Positions 45,332-58,269 of a stretch of 64,000 nt of DNA are shown here, piece after piece. The notes under the pieces were generated by a model, which saw only the letters and a program-made list of their open reading frames with translations, was not told the DNA's origin and did not search any database. The translations under genes were made by a program, and so were the position numbers. How positions within the stretch are numbered: position 1 is the first letter of the stretch; each line of letters starts with the position of its first letter. The stretch spans positions 85,523,501 through 85,587,500 of the forward strand of contig CP136890.1 in NCBI GenBank assembly GCA_034359265.1, given 5' to 3'. Origin of the DNA: Canna indica. Its lineage: Eukaryota; Streptophyta; Magnoliopsida; Zingiberales; Cannaceae.

Positions 45332-48300
45332 ATGGGTTCTAAGTCGGCTGAAAAAATGCTAGAGGATTATGCTGGAGTTCACTTTTCTGGATTCCACCGG
45401 GACGTTACAGAGGCAAGAAATTCAAAACCGGTAGCAACTTCTGCAACAGAGAATGGCTACAAAGAACCCTTCATCATAGGTTAGCTTTTGTTCTCATGAC
45501 AATTTACGCTGTATAGTTTTGTTAACCCACACTTTTGTTCTCAGAGAATAGGTTAGATTTCAGAGTTTACGTCCACTCAATGTTTTTATGCATCATATAG
45601 TGTATAGCTAATTTTTGTTTTTATTTCAGTCCTTTTTAATCTGCAAAGTTGACTTAGAAGTATCTGAACAATGTTCTTAGCAGACTCCAAGATTTAAGAT
45701 AGGGCATAGTTCAATTTTTTTTGTGTTTTTATAATTAGGAAGTACTTAATTTACATGATTTTTTAGCAAACTAACTTCTACTATTTTTCATTGTTCAAAT
45801 ACATATAATTAAGAAATAAAATGGATATAATTATTTTAGTCTAAACTGAAACTAGGAAATTATCAAGTATTGAAGATCAGGGAAATTGTGTTTGATAAAA
45901 TGTCATTGTGGATTTTAGGGCTTCCCAAGTTCAGAGATGCTAGGGAAACTATTTTTAATCATGTACCCTATATTTTTATCTGATATTTATATACTGAGAT
46001 ATGTGTGACTGCACATCTTTTTTTCTGAAAAAAAGAACTCGTCAGATCACTTCCTACTTGTGTTCTATTGGCAAATGGGGCAGAGGGCACATCGTATCTT
46101 TCAATTTATGAATTAGGGAATAAATGCGTGCTGAATATGAAAAATTGAGAGGATATAAAAAAAAACTCTGAATTTTCTACAGAAAATGATTGGAGGAAGT
46201 TGAAATAAGTCAACGAAATACCAGTGTGTTAATGTGGAAAGAGTGAAACTTTTATGCATTTACCTGTTCTGTTTTCCATTTGGACAAATTTCAATTTCAT
46301 TAACTATTCAAGACCTTTTTTTTCGGTTGAAATGTTATGAAGCCTGTCCAGAAAAGCATATCTGATAAGAAAATCCAGGTGAGACTAGGCGATTCTTGAG
46401 TCTTGGATCCTGGTATCGGCTCAATCTTATGTAGAACTTGAGACAGTGGTTGTCATACAATTGTCCACACTCCTAATATATGAGGAAATTTGACATCTTT
46501 ACCTTATTTTCACCCTGATATACCATATTCCAGTTGTCAAAAGGAGCCCATATAGTACCTCTTTATGTTAAACCTGGATTTCGATGATTAATTATGTTAA
46601 GTGGTGATTACATCACTGCCACTAATGGCTTTATTAAGTGATGACTGCAGATTATTAGAAATAAAATTAATGAGCCTGGTTATGTTAAAATATCTTTTGA
46701 TTTTCAACGATAAAGACTGAGTTGAGTATATAAATTTGAGATCGACCCTGGGTATACTCACTTAGGCAAATACAAAGCTAGTGAATCCAAGCTATGATAA
46801 TAAAATCTATTTGTATCCAACAAAAACGTTGAAAAGAAGGAGACTACCAATTCAAACAATGTAGCCTACAAGGAGAAATTATTCATAGCTTAAGAATATG
46901 ATCTTTGCAAATATGCAGATCATAATGAGATTATACAATTTGAAAAACTAATAAATTGCTGCATTATACAGATTATTCAAATCCTTGAAAAGTTAACACA
47001 TGCAGACAAGGGATTAATTCTTCATTAAGTATTTAAATCCAAGCATGAGGATATTGTTTTTATTGCACAAATATTCACTTCCTCTATGGGGTTCAGTTAT
47101 CTGAATTATGCAAAATCTGTGATTAGTTCGAGTCTGGAAAACTTGATTCTCTTATATTTTTAATGAAGAGCATGTAACCAACTTGAGAGAAGCAAAGTAT
47201 ACATGTAGCTTTATGGACAGATTCTTGTAAATTCCAAGCAAGCTTAAGCAGCACAAGAGTGAGATCAAACATAGCTAAAGCTCATATACAATTGCACTGC
47301 TTGAACTAATTGGGTAATATTACTCGAGCAATATGCTGCTATTTCAGTTACTGGATAAAGACTCACTGAAAATGTATGAGTGGTAGCATCACCACTCTCC
47401 TTTGTGTATTTTGTAGCATACCTGTGCAGTAAACTAGAAATCATATTGTTGGTTCTCAGCCTTCTTGCAGTGCAATTGCTGAAGCACTAACAAAATCTTA
47501 CATAGTCAAATTTGACTAATTTTTTAAAAGACGTTTTGAATATTTGTTCAACAAAACTTTAAATCTACTTGCTATTTGGCAATGATCAGGGTGTCTCTAA
47601 AATATTTCCGGATGGTCCCAAACATCTATAGTAGCTACTGCTTGTATTCCTATTTTAGAACGAAGAAAAAGAAAAAGGGTCTCAAATTATTTAAGAAGCA
47701 GGAATGAAGAGTATATGATTTTCCTTGATTATTGGGAAGAAATAGGCATGGGAAAGAAAAGGATTATCCCTGAGCATAGAAAATGTGTTCTGAAGGTTTA
47801 GTTATCGTGTTTGGTAAAAGGAACCTACTTTTGTCTTCCTTAGCCTCAAAAAGGACAAGACTGATTCATCTAAAACAATATAATTCAAGTTTGCTTGAGT
47901 AAAGTTTAGGTTTTTTCCTTACTACTTTTATGAATGTTGTATTTTTGTTAACTTTTAGGAGTTAGATTTTTGTGGTATAACTTACACTTATCTTTCCTAT
48001 TTGTGAAAACTATGGTTCAAAATCTATTTTCTGTAACGCAATGCTAAATCAAACCAATATGGTATATAGAAAAATGTGTATCCCTGAATTGGATGGTATT
48101 CAGAATATAAGTGAATAGATTGGTTTCTTTCCAGGAGCTTAAGCTTTTGAGAATATTGGTCATCCAATTAAATTTAGTATGGCATTAGAGAACAAGGTCC
48201 TTAGATCTAATCCTACTAGTTTCAGGGTAAGTTGTTCACGTGTTAGGCTTGGACTAATACAGTTCAGTCCGCCTGCCTACATGTCACTGGGAGTATTAAG

Positions 48301-51300
48301 AATATATATGTCTATTATTCCTCGAAGGTTTGGCTGGGAGACACCGAACTGTACTATACCATACCATTAAAAAACTTATAGTTGCGAGAATTGCAACATA
48401 AAATCCTGCAGTTTTAGGTCTTGTACACTGATGCTGTTTCTAGGTTTGCTCAACTAAGATAATCTGAAGATGCAATCTTGTTTGGCAGTGTCAAAATTTT
48501 GCTTCAATTTCGTTTAGCTGTTTCATTTGGTCTTATAAAAAGAAATTGCAAATTTTGCTTGGATACTTTTGTTCCAACAACATTCCAAATGTTCCGAGAC
48601 TCTTATATTGTGCAATCCTGATCAAGATATATTCAAAATTGAACTACTTAACCTTTTACTTTCTCTAAAATTGTATATTATGTCATACACAGGTGTTGCT
48701 GGTGGTGCAGCTTCTGGGAAAACAACTGTCTGCGACATGATCATTCAGCAGCTCCGTGATCAACGAGTTGTCCTAGTGAATCAAGTACAGTACTTGTAAC
48801 TTTAAAAGAGATTGTTTTTATTTGACGATTAGAATAATGTCATACACTCATACATTCACTCTCTCCTGTCCAATTCCAATATATGAAGATGCCTGTTTCA
48901 AATTGTTATGAGCCTTAAAAACCCAGATATGTTTTTCCCTTCTCATTCACTCTTATTTATAGAATATATTATGGCAAGGTTTTCCCCAAAAAGGAAACCT
49001 TGCCATAATCAGAATTAAGTGGAAACAAAACCTATCTAAAACAGAATTAAATAGAGATAAACCTATTAAAAGCATAATTAAGTGGAGATAATAACATTTA
49101 ATGAAGATTCTATTCTTCCAATTTGTTTCCAAATTGCTTTTGTTGTCTTCTTTGATGTTTGAACTTCCAATTTGCCGCCTCTTCACATTGTTTTTATGAT
49201 GTGGCAGATGGGGGTGAGGTGGGTGAGGTGGAGGAGTAGAGTCCATAACACGAATACTTACAAGAATATAGATGCATTCAATGTTGTGTCCCTGTATCTA
49301 ACCTGCCAAATCAACAATAGGTAATGGAAGAAAAATAGAAAGTCTGTTCCATGGATCTTTCTCTATCGCATTAGCTGTCTTAGGTGGTGTGTGCTATGTA
49401 ACATGATGGAAATAACTTATATTATCCTTAATTAGTACACTGACCACCTAAACTCAATTGGAGGAAAAACCTGCTATATGTGGAAGACCTCCTAGGGATA
49501 AGAAACATTGGGCTCACATGGTCGGACCATTTGGATACTGGTAATTTTGGTTGAAGTACAATACCTAATAAAATGTTAATCTTAGTCCAAGAATGCAGTT
49601 ATTATCTAACTCTTTTGTCTTCAAGTTTCAACTTCCAATGATATTTTGATGCTCACTGAGGACCTAAGTTCTTCTTTAGTTACATAAACAAAAATGTGTC
49701 AGTTTTTGTGCTACTAATATTCTTGTGCATAAGTTGATTTGCATTGTTAAAAAGCTATGAAATTCGTATAGTTAACATGAAAATTATATACTAAAAAAGT
49801 GCATTTTATATGGAGGTGCTTCTGAGAAATTGTTTAGATGTTTTGCACTTTTACTGCAGGATAGAATATAGATCAAACTATATATGGAACTGTATTGGAA
49901 ACTTATTTATAAGTGGGCATGATGTGGCAGGAATCATTTTATTATGATCTGACGGAAGAGGAGTTGAATCATGTACATGAATATAATTTCGATCATCCAG
50001 GTAAAGTGATAGCTTTTTGATATATTATTTAAAGCATGATTGTGTTATTATTTGAAAAGTTTGATTCTTGAATTTATTGATTATGACAATGGTTGCCCAG
50101 CAAATTGGCTTGATTTGTCTATTTGCTTTTATATGATAAAGTTTTCATCAATCAATAAATTATATGATAAAGTTTTCTTCAATCAAATCAGCAGAATTTC
50201 TTTGCACTTGCATATCTCTTTTTTGAGTGAGATGCATGATGCATCTTTGTTTAGTGTCTACAATTCTCATTTTTATAGTAATCCCTTTATTTGATTCAGA
50301 TGCTTTTAACACTGAGAACATGCTTTGCTGTATGGAGAAGTTGAAGCGTGGCCTGGCTGTTGATGTCCCAAGCTATGATTTCAGAACTTACAAGAGCAAA
50401 TTGCAAGCCAGAAAGGTACATCAGAAATTAAAAAGTAAAGAACTTGCAAGCTGAACAAAACTTGTTAGGAAGCTTCATAAATATTTTGAAACTCAAGCTT
50501 CAAGTCTTCTAAGAAATGTTAACCTAGATTACTTTTGATTAAGTTTATCTTGATTTACTTCTATTATTGCTATGTTTTCTGAGACTTTTTGTGCTTTTCT
50601 GTAATCTACCATAATAATCTAGTTTCCTACAATTTTGACTGTTAATGAGCTACTACGATATTCTAGCATGATGACTGTAAATGAGATACTGCAATGCTGA
50701 TTTGTTGATTAAGAGGCCTCCCATAGTTTTAGCAAGAATCCTAGCAAGTAGATCTGCAATTCCAAGAATGTTATAGTTGTAGCATGTGATTTGTTGATTA
50801 AGAGGCCTGCCATAGTTTGTGCCTCTACAATATGATGGAGTAACAATGTAACTACAATGGCAAAATGATAAGTTTGGCCATACTAACAAAATAAATTACA
50901 ATGATCAAATTGATAACGGAATGAATGTATTGGTACCTATCTGAGATTAACCCTATCAGAAGGATTGCATCCTCTACCAGGAATAGGAAAAAAACCTTTG
51001 GCAAGACTACCTGTCAGAAATTTATAAATTTTTAACTCAGACCATGGCTCATGTAATGAGTTGGTCGAATCCACTTGTATATCTTTTGGCTCAGCCTAGA
51101 TGCCTAGACATATCAGTGACATACTGCCCGCCTGTTTAGGGCCTGATTATGAATTTAGATGGTCATTGGAAATTTTTCATTCAGTGAATTGTGGATTATA
51201 TAATATATTGAACCCAATACAATTTTTTTTCAGGTCAATCCTTCTGATGTAATTATTTTACAAGGGATTTTGGTATTCCATGATCCACGTGTTCGCGAAA

Positions 51301-54300
51301 TGATGAACATGAAGATCTTTGTTGATACAGGTTTTTGTTCTTCTTTCCTTTGTAAATAAAGATTTGCATTCATAAAGTGTCATATGCTGTAAGTTTCTGC
51401 TTTTATTCTTCTTTAAAGCTAGACTAATAATAGTTGTGGAAATTAAATTTCAGATGCAGATATACGCCTGGCTAGGAGGATAAGACGTGATACTGTTGAA
51501 AAGGGCAGAGATGTAAAGACTGTACTAGACCAGGTTAAGAATTCACAAGTTGAACTTTTTTTTTTGCATTTTTTATTAAGCTCACGTATGCACCTGAAAT
51601 GGGTGAAAGCACCATATTCATTTAAATGCTTTTCCAATTATAGGGACTTAGCATCTCGTATCACTTTAAACATTTAGTAAATGGACTACACTACTAAAGG
51701 TCAGCAGCTAAATGATAGTCATTATTGGGATATTTTCATTTATCAAGAAATAGGTGAATGGTTAATTAACAAAGAGAAGACAGTTAGTGGTACAGGTTTC
51801 ATAATTGCAATATTTATAACATTACTTATAAGTAAAATTGGTCAGTTCTTATATAACTAGTTGTAAGTTTAGTAAAGACTATTATTGGGATATTTTCATT
51901 TATCAAAGAAATAGATGGTTGCAAAATAAAAAATCATTTAGTAAAGACTTGTAGTTGTTCACTGAAAACATTCAATATACTTATCATTTATGGTCATATT
52001 CTAATATCTTGCTGGTCATTTCACTAGATGTAGCAAATTAACTATCAGCATTTGCTTTTTCTTTTTGTTGGCCATATAGTTAATTTTTTCTAAACATGTT
52101 TTATATTCCTGCAGTACTCAAAATTTGTAAAACCTGCTTTTGATGACTTCATACTCCCAACAAAGAAGTATGCTGATATCATCATCCCCCGGGGTAACGA
52201 TAATCATGTGGCAATTGACTTAATTGTCCAACATATCCACACAAAACTCGGTCAACATAGTCTCTGTAAAATATATTCAAATCTTTATGTTATCCAGTCA
52301 ACTTTCCAGGTAATCAGATGTTTTTATTAATCTATTGTCTTCATGAAAATTAACTTATGTCTCAAGCATTTTATTATTAAGTTGAAGCTAAACTTTTAAT
52401 CTCTTAACTTCTAAAGTTTCAAATATGCGTACCTCTTTATAAACAGCAATCTTGCAAATATTTTTCAGATCCGTGGTATGCATACACTCATACGTGATGC
52501 CAAAACAACAAAGCACGATTTTATATTTTATTCAGATCGTCTGATTCGCTTGGTCAGTAAATATTTCTTCTGGTTTAAAGATCTGTCATGGTAATATTTT
52601 GTTTTAATCATTTTCTTTCCTTGTGATAGGTTGTTGAGCATGGCCTAGGTCACCTTCCATTTAATGAAAAGCAAGTGACCACACCAACAGGTAGCAATCT
52701 CTCTCAATCGTCCTATGAAATAAAAGGATGTATTAATTATATATCTATACCTTAAAATGCTATGTGGAAGTTTGCAAAATTGTTTATACAAATGTGACAT
52801 TTGATCTGTTCGTAAATTCGCATGCTATCTTTCTATAAGATAGGATATGCTTGACAAATGACTATATGATTTTACTGGAAAGTTTGATCCATGCATCCAA
52901 GAAATGAAACTTATTTTAGGAAAAAAAAACCCTACAACTGAAAATATTATTTTTCTCAGAAGTTAACAAATGTATTCTCAGTTGAAAGAGATATTGTCTT
53001 TTAGCTTATTGCTGTATCACTATCCTTTTACTGAGACATCTAAGACAACAAAACATAACCATATAAGTTTTACTATTTGAAAAAAGTACTTTGAAGTTTG
53101 AATTATTGTCTTTCAGAAAATGATCATTAGAGATCCTCATCAAAGTAATAGAATGAGGAAAGACATGCAGAGACAAAGCAAATTAAGATTAACCAAATAA
53201 GCTGTACTGTTTACAAAAAGTACTTTGGATTGTTGTCTTTCGGAAAAGTCATCTATAGAGATCTTCATTGAAGTATTAGAATGAGGAGACACACACAAAG
53301 AGAGAGAAAATTAAGAGCGGTATGAATATGGTAAATGGGGTTTATCTCTGTTAAGAATGTAAATGCATAGATTGGTCTCTTTCCTAACCGCTTAAGCTTT
53401 TGGAATGTTGGTCATCCAATCAAATTTAACAATCTCATAATTCTGTAAGAGCACGAACGTCACTTTCATGTTGATTCAAGCTTATTAATTTCATTTTCAT
53501 TTGGTTTTAATCTATTTGCTGATAGATTACTTTATTTGGAGTTCGCTTATGGTCCTTAAAGAAACATAAAAAACACTTTAAGAGAAAAGAAATGTGGCAG
53601 TACAAAAAATATCATGTAAAATATCATAATCTTAATTTTTTATATTGGACCTCATATCGATGACTGCTGAATCCATATGGACCTGTTGATTCCTCTGTTT
53701 ATGTTGTCACTCATTACTCAACTTTAGCTTTGGTGGATAGTGGAGGCACATCATAAGTGTTAATCTACAGAAAACCTTCACAAAAGTGAATCTATTTTTT
53801 TCCTTATTTAATCTATTTCTATTCAAGTGACCTGCTTGCCTCCTATTATCAGCAAAAAAGATGTTATGTTTCCATTTGGAGAAAAATAGACGTACCACTC
53901 CTCTAAATAGTAGATACTTTAATATAGGCGTATCATTTTTCTTGGTTTCAAAAACCCTTGTGACCTCCTCAATATCCACCTGGACCCCCTAAATGTTGTC
54001 ATTAAAAGACACATTTTTTTATGCCACATGCATTTTATTAATTTTTGTTTGTTTCGGATGAACCCATTAACCCGTTGACAAATCCATCATCTTAGTAATT
54101 TGTTTTCATGAGTCGATGAGTATGTAACGGGTTAATGGTTTTTCACCCAAAATAAATAAAAATTCACATGGTAGATGATGTGGCATAAAAAAATGTTGTA
54201 ATCATCAAACAAGCCACAACAACATTGAGGGCCAATTGGAAATTGAGGGGGTCACAAGGATCTTTGAAGTCAAGAGAGGTGGTACATCTATTTTTGGGTA

Positions 54301-55085
54301 TCTAAAGAGGTGATACATGTATTTTTCCCTTCTATTTATTATATAGAGAACACATTTCTTTTAAATGTTTTACTTTCACTAATGCTTCACTTTTTTCAGG
54401 TTCTGTTTATACTGGGGTGGAATTCTGCAAAAGATTATGTGGTATCTCTGTCATCAGAAGGTATGCTTATTTTATGTTATTAACAACCCTGACACTTTAA
54501 TTTGTTTGTAGTATTTTTTTGTTGAACCCATAAAGAACTGCCAGTCATGACATTTTCTTTGGCTTATTCAAAGAAGAATTTTAAAGAGTTTATACATGAA
54601 ATAACAAAAAAAAGTTAAAATCTAAGAAGTTTATGTTGTCCCTTTTGCTTGTGTATATATATGAATGTATGTGCATGTAAGGTTTAAAAAACCGCCCAAA
54701 ACGGTATATACCGGCCGGTATATACCGGTTTTTGGGGATTCCGGTATTCGATATACCCGGTATTTGAAAATACCGGGTATATCATGTATATCGGGCGGTA
54801 TATGTATCATACCGCCCGGTATGAGCGGTATGATGCGATATCGGGGAATATTGATTTATTTTTATTTTTTAAGAGTTAGATATAACTCTAAACAATACGT
54901 AATTGCGTTGCACTACGTCTTATGTTGTGCAACATATCTAATAGCCGAATTATGTTGCGCTACGCAGAGTCTTCGGCGGTCCCACTATTCATATTGATTT
55001 TAGACCCTTTGAGCTGTATTTGACATTGGAATATTGATTTTAAACATTTATTCATCAATTACGTATTGTTTAGAGTTATATCTAA

Positions 55086-55124
<39 letters not shown>

Positions 55125-56649
55125 GGTATGCTATTCCCATACCGGTCCGTACCGTGTGTCGGTACGGTACGGTACCGGTATGTACCGGTACCGGCCGGTG
55201 ACCGAAACCGGTACCGGTACCGAGATTTTAAACCTTGTGTGCATGCATATACGTTTATGGTTTAATGTATCTTGTGAATATGACAGTGTTCATAAAGATT
55301 TCTATGAAGCCTACTTTAACTTTACAGCTTGACTCGTAGGCATCATTTTTGTAGTTATGACTTCTTTTTCAATACTTTTGGTCTTTGTTCTGGTACTGAA
55401 ATCACCTCCTCAGATCCACATCGAAACAAAGAAAATATAACAGAAGAAAATACACTACACATTCAAAAGTGTAATTGATGCCTAATTATCTCTACCACAT
55501 ATATTAGTACTTATCCTTACTCTGCTGGACATGCAACGCAAGTGTTAATTGTTATTATCTACCAGTGGTGAAAGTATGGAGAATGCTCTAAGGGAATGTT
55601 GTAAGGGCATCAAGATTGGGAAGATCCTTATTCATAAGGAAGGCGATAAGTCTCAGCAGGTTGGCACACCTCTTCTCAATCTTGTCATTGAAGTGCTCTT
55701 TTTGACTATCTAATAATGTCTATTTTCAGCTAATTTATTACAACCTTCCAAAGGACATTGCAGATAGGAATGTCCTGCTTTTGGACCCAATACTAGCCAC
55801 AGGTAGGTTCATCTAAGGTATAAATATTGGTGTATATTACTTACTACTGCACCTAATTCAGTTCTAAATTTCTCATAGAAGTTAGGAACAGATATAATAA
55901 ATTTCAATATTGTCCTGTGTTCTTGTATTGACCATTAATTATGTTAAACGTGCAAAATAAGATTCTGCATGCTACAGTTTTAGATTTTCAGACCATTCAC
56001 TATAAGTCAACATGAAGAGGACAAAATGTCAAGGTTAATATATAACCAAATCATCAATATGCTTCCTCTATTAAGATTTTTATCTTTGCATGAATATCTA
56101 AGGCAGCCAATTAAGACTAAAATTTGATATGCATGAATGGTGCTTTGGCATCTCAGAGTCTCCACCTATCTTGCTTGAAAAATATTTTTATGTTTTTATT
56201 TTTGTTTGCTGACTGATACAATCTAGCACAATTATAAGTTGCTTTACTATACGTGCATATGTTTTCTCATAAGTTTTCTAATGAAGTAATTCAACATTGT
56301 AGGTAACTCAGCTGTTAAAGCAATTTCTCTACTATTGGAGAAAGGGGTACAAGAAAGCAATATAATATTTCTCAATCTTGTCTCTGTAAGTCCTGTTAAT
56401 TTGTGTTTGAATCATTATTTCCATGCGGTTCTTTGTGTGATGAGCAAATTGTTTACAGTTGTACCATTACAGCATACTCACTTTCTTTTATATGGTCAGG
56501 CTCCCCAAGGACTGCATGTTGTCTGCAAAAAATTCCCAAGGATAAAGATTGTGACATCTGAGATAGAGTATGGCTTAAATGAAGATTTTCAAGTAATCCC
56601 TGGAATGGGAGAGTTTGCAGATAGGTATTTTGGGACGGATGATAACTAG
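45332..56649 (+). CDS. UKL: Uridine kinase-like protein (uridine kinase + UPRT domains)
   Basis: Fourteen coding exons: 45332-45479, 48693-48784, 49931-50000, 50300-50415, 51234-51330, 51454-51533, 52115-52309, 52469-52552, 52630-52690, 54400-54460, 55566-55659, 55730-55802, 56303-56385, 56500-56649. All join in frame through GT/AG sites and give 467 residues, the usual length for plant UKL proteins. Residues 49-250 are uridine kinase: P-loop [12 protein letters not shown] at 50-61, then NQESFY, YNFDHPDAF and RRIRRDT, phosphorylating uridine/cytidine to UMP/CMP with ATP/GTP. Residues about 260-465 are a uracil phosphoribosyltransferase-like domain with [13 protein letters not shown] (382-394), the PRPP loop, and [15 protein letters not shown] at the end, the uracil-binding segment. 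No transit peptide is obvious, suggesting a cytosolic pyrimidine-salvage enzyme. In the C-terminal motif the usual FGDR is FADR here. Whether the UPRT half is active in plants is doubtful, since plastid UPP supplies most UPRT activity in Arabidopsis. Confidence 0.96.
48968..49009. repeat. Perfect short hairpin in UKL intron
   Basis: Arms ATTATGGCAAGG and CCTTGCCATAAT extend to 17-18 bp around a short loop, downstream of exon 48693-48784. Possibly the end of a decayed insertion. The rest of the large intron 45480-48692 is AT-rich with no gene seen. Confidence 0.7.
53878..54329. mobile_element. MITE in UKL intron
   Basis: The left end GGAGAAAAATAGACGTACC and the right end ATACATGTATTTTTCCC are inverted repeats of some 30 bp with mismatches. 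Flanking 8-mers TTCCATTT (53870-53877) and TTCTATTT (54330-54337) match at 7 of 8. The interior repeats are also mirrored (ATTTTTTTATGCCACATG with GATGTGGCATAAAAAAATG). 452 bp, no coding. Confidence 0.72.
54678..55237. mobile_element. hAT-like MITE in UKL intron
   Basis: Ends TAAGGTTTAAAA and ATTTTAAACCTTG. The perfect 8-bp duplication TGTGCATG lies at 54670-54677 and 55238-55245. The interior is built of ACCGGTA/TACCGG units and mirrored arms (TTAGATATAACTCTAAACAATACG at 54877-54900 with its inverse near 55062-55086). A run of about 30 A lies at 55091-55121. The 560-bp element sits between exons 54400-54460 and 55566-55659. Confidence 0.88.
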
Positions 56650-57100
56650 GAAGCTGGCTCAAACTCAACCAAGTCATAATTTCCATCTTAAGAGGTGTTA
56701 TTAATTATGAATTCAATCACTTTTTGTTCTGTAGCTAGCTGATGCTTCTTCTAAGTTGATGCATGTGAAGTGAAGATTTGTAGTTAAATATATATATTTT
56801 TCTTTTAACTCAATGTTCTAATGACTTGACATTATTTGGTTGACAACTTTTGCAGGTATTGGTAATCATTTTCATGCAAATGAGCACTATCATCGACAAA
56901 GGTCGACAGTTTTCAGGCGACAACTATTTAGAAGTTTTAGATTGGTCATATTTTTTATGCAAGTGAAGACTAGTAGGAAAGAAACTAGAGATCTATGTAC
57001 AGTTGCGGCAATTATTTAACATGTTTGGAGCTTTCTTCGACTTGCTACCCGGAAATTTTTTGGCTTTAAGCGACTTAACATGGATAGAAAATAAATGGAT
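56650..57100 (+). terminator. 3' UTR and polyadenylation region of UKL
   Basis: Follows the TAG at 56647-56649. A canonical AATAAA lies at 57090-57095, inside the inverted repeat of 57061-57176. AT-rich, with no other open frame of note. The true cleavage site is not determined. Confidence 0.45.
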
Positions 57101-57176
57101 ATGTTCATATACATTCATTTTCTATCCATGTTCATATCCATTCTTTTTCTATTTATGTTCAGTAGCTTAAAGCCAT
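57061..57176. repeat. Inverted repeat at UKL 3' end
   Basis: Outer arms TGGCTTTAAG and CTTAAAGCCATC enclose inner arms ACATGGATAGAAAATAAATG and CATTCATTTTCTATCCATGT, which would fold into a long hairpin. A TA microsatellite follows at 57269-57302. Confidence 0.75.
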
Positions 57177-57265
57177 CGTCCAAATCTGTAACATTTGTTT
57201 TATTTGTGCTGCAAACTACAGCTTAACTAGTCCATGCATCACCGAGTACTTGTATATTTATACCG

Positions 57266-57305
<40 letters not shown>

Positions 57306-57447
57306 TACTAGTTAAGATTTTAAAGCATGATATATATCCTCATTGAATATAGAATTTATTTTCATATTAGGTTATGAATTAGCATTGAGATGTCGAATTG
57401 ACATATCTGCTTCGCCTGTTTCTCGGCATTTGCTATGAGGTGACCAA

Positions 57448-57920
57448 GATGGATTACCAATAATCTGAATTAAAATTACTTGGGCCCATGGTAATCTACA
57501 TTACCACTCAATTGGTAATCCACATTACTAAGGGAGGGGGTGGCTAGGTGGATTACCAGTAAAGTGGTAATATATATATTTTTTTGACATAAATACTCCC
57601 TACTAAAATACCCCCTATTAACATAGAAACAAATCTTGTCTCCTCTTATTCGCCTCATCTCATAGTAAAGTGATAAATCCTATTTTATTTATTTATTTAT
57701 TTATTTATTTATTTGAGAGTATTTTAGTTAAAGATATCAGTTTCCAATCATTTTTTTTAAACCAAACAAGGTAATATGAATTACTAGCGAGATTATCGGT
57801 TCATGCCAAACATGGTAATGTAACATTATCGATAATTTTAAAAGTGGTAATTTATCTAGGTGATAATTTAGATCTCCAGTAATCTTAGGTGGTTATGTAC
57901 CAAACACTCCTTTAAGCCCT
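57448..57920. mobile_element. Probable MITE rich in GGTAATC/GATTACC motifs
   Basis: GGATTACC, GGTAATCC, TGGTAAT and ATTACCA blocks recur in both orientations. The right edge reads ACCAAACACTCCTTTAAGCCC, like PIF/Harbinger MITE ends (GGAGTGTTTGGT inverse). The left end is not clear. A (TTTA)n tract lies at 57684-57712. From 57920 to 58207 I see only AT-rich DNA. Confidence 0.45.
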
Positions 57921-58269
57921 ACCTTCTCTTAAGGTTACTTAAATAACGGTCCCATGCATAATTGTGAATTTTAAGTTCATGTCATTTATATTTATAAATT
58001 TTTATTTTCTTGATTAATATATAAAATTATATGATAAATAAAACAATATTTTAAGCTATTCAATGAGAATAAAGCTTATAAAGACAAAAATTATTAAATG
58101 GAACTTCTTATGCTCGTCTATATATGATCATTTAAAAAAGATTGTTCAAAAGAATTTTTAAGTGTCGTACTGATTTGTCGGCACCGATGTATTAACAATA
58201 TAATAAGTGTTGAGCCCCAAGAAGCAATTGTATCCATCTCAAAAAAAAATTTGAAAAAGAAGAATCTTG

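Noticed and set aside
54665..55332. Open frames of 88-110 codons in the UKL intron
   Set aside because: They cover a MITE of ACCGGTA repeats and a poly-A run, giving low-complexity peptides.
57269..57302. TA repeat as a regulatory element or origin
   Set aside because: A plain dinucleotide microsatellite with nothing to support a function.
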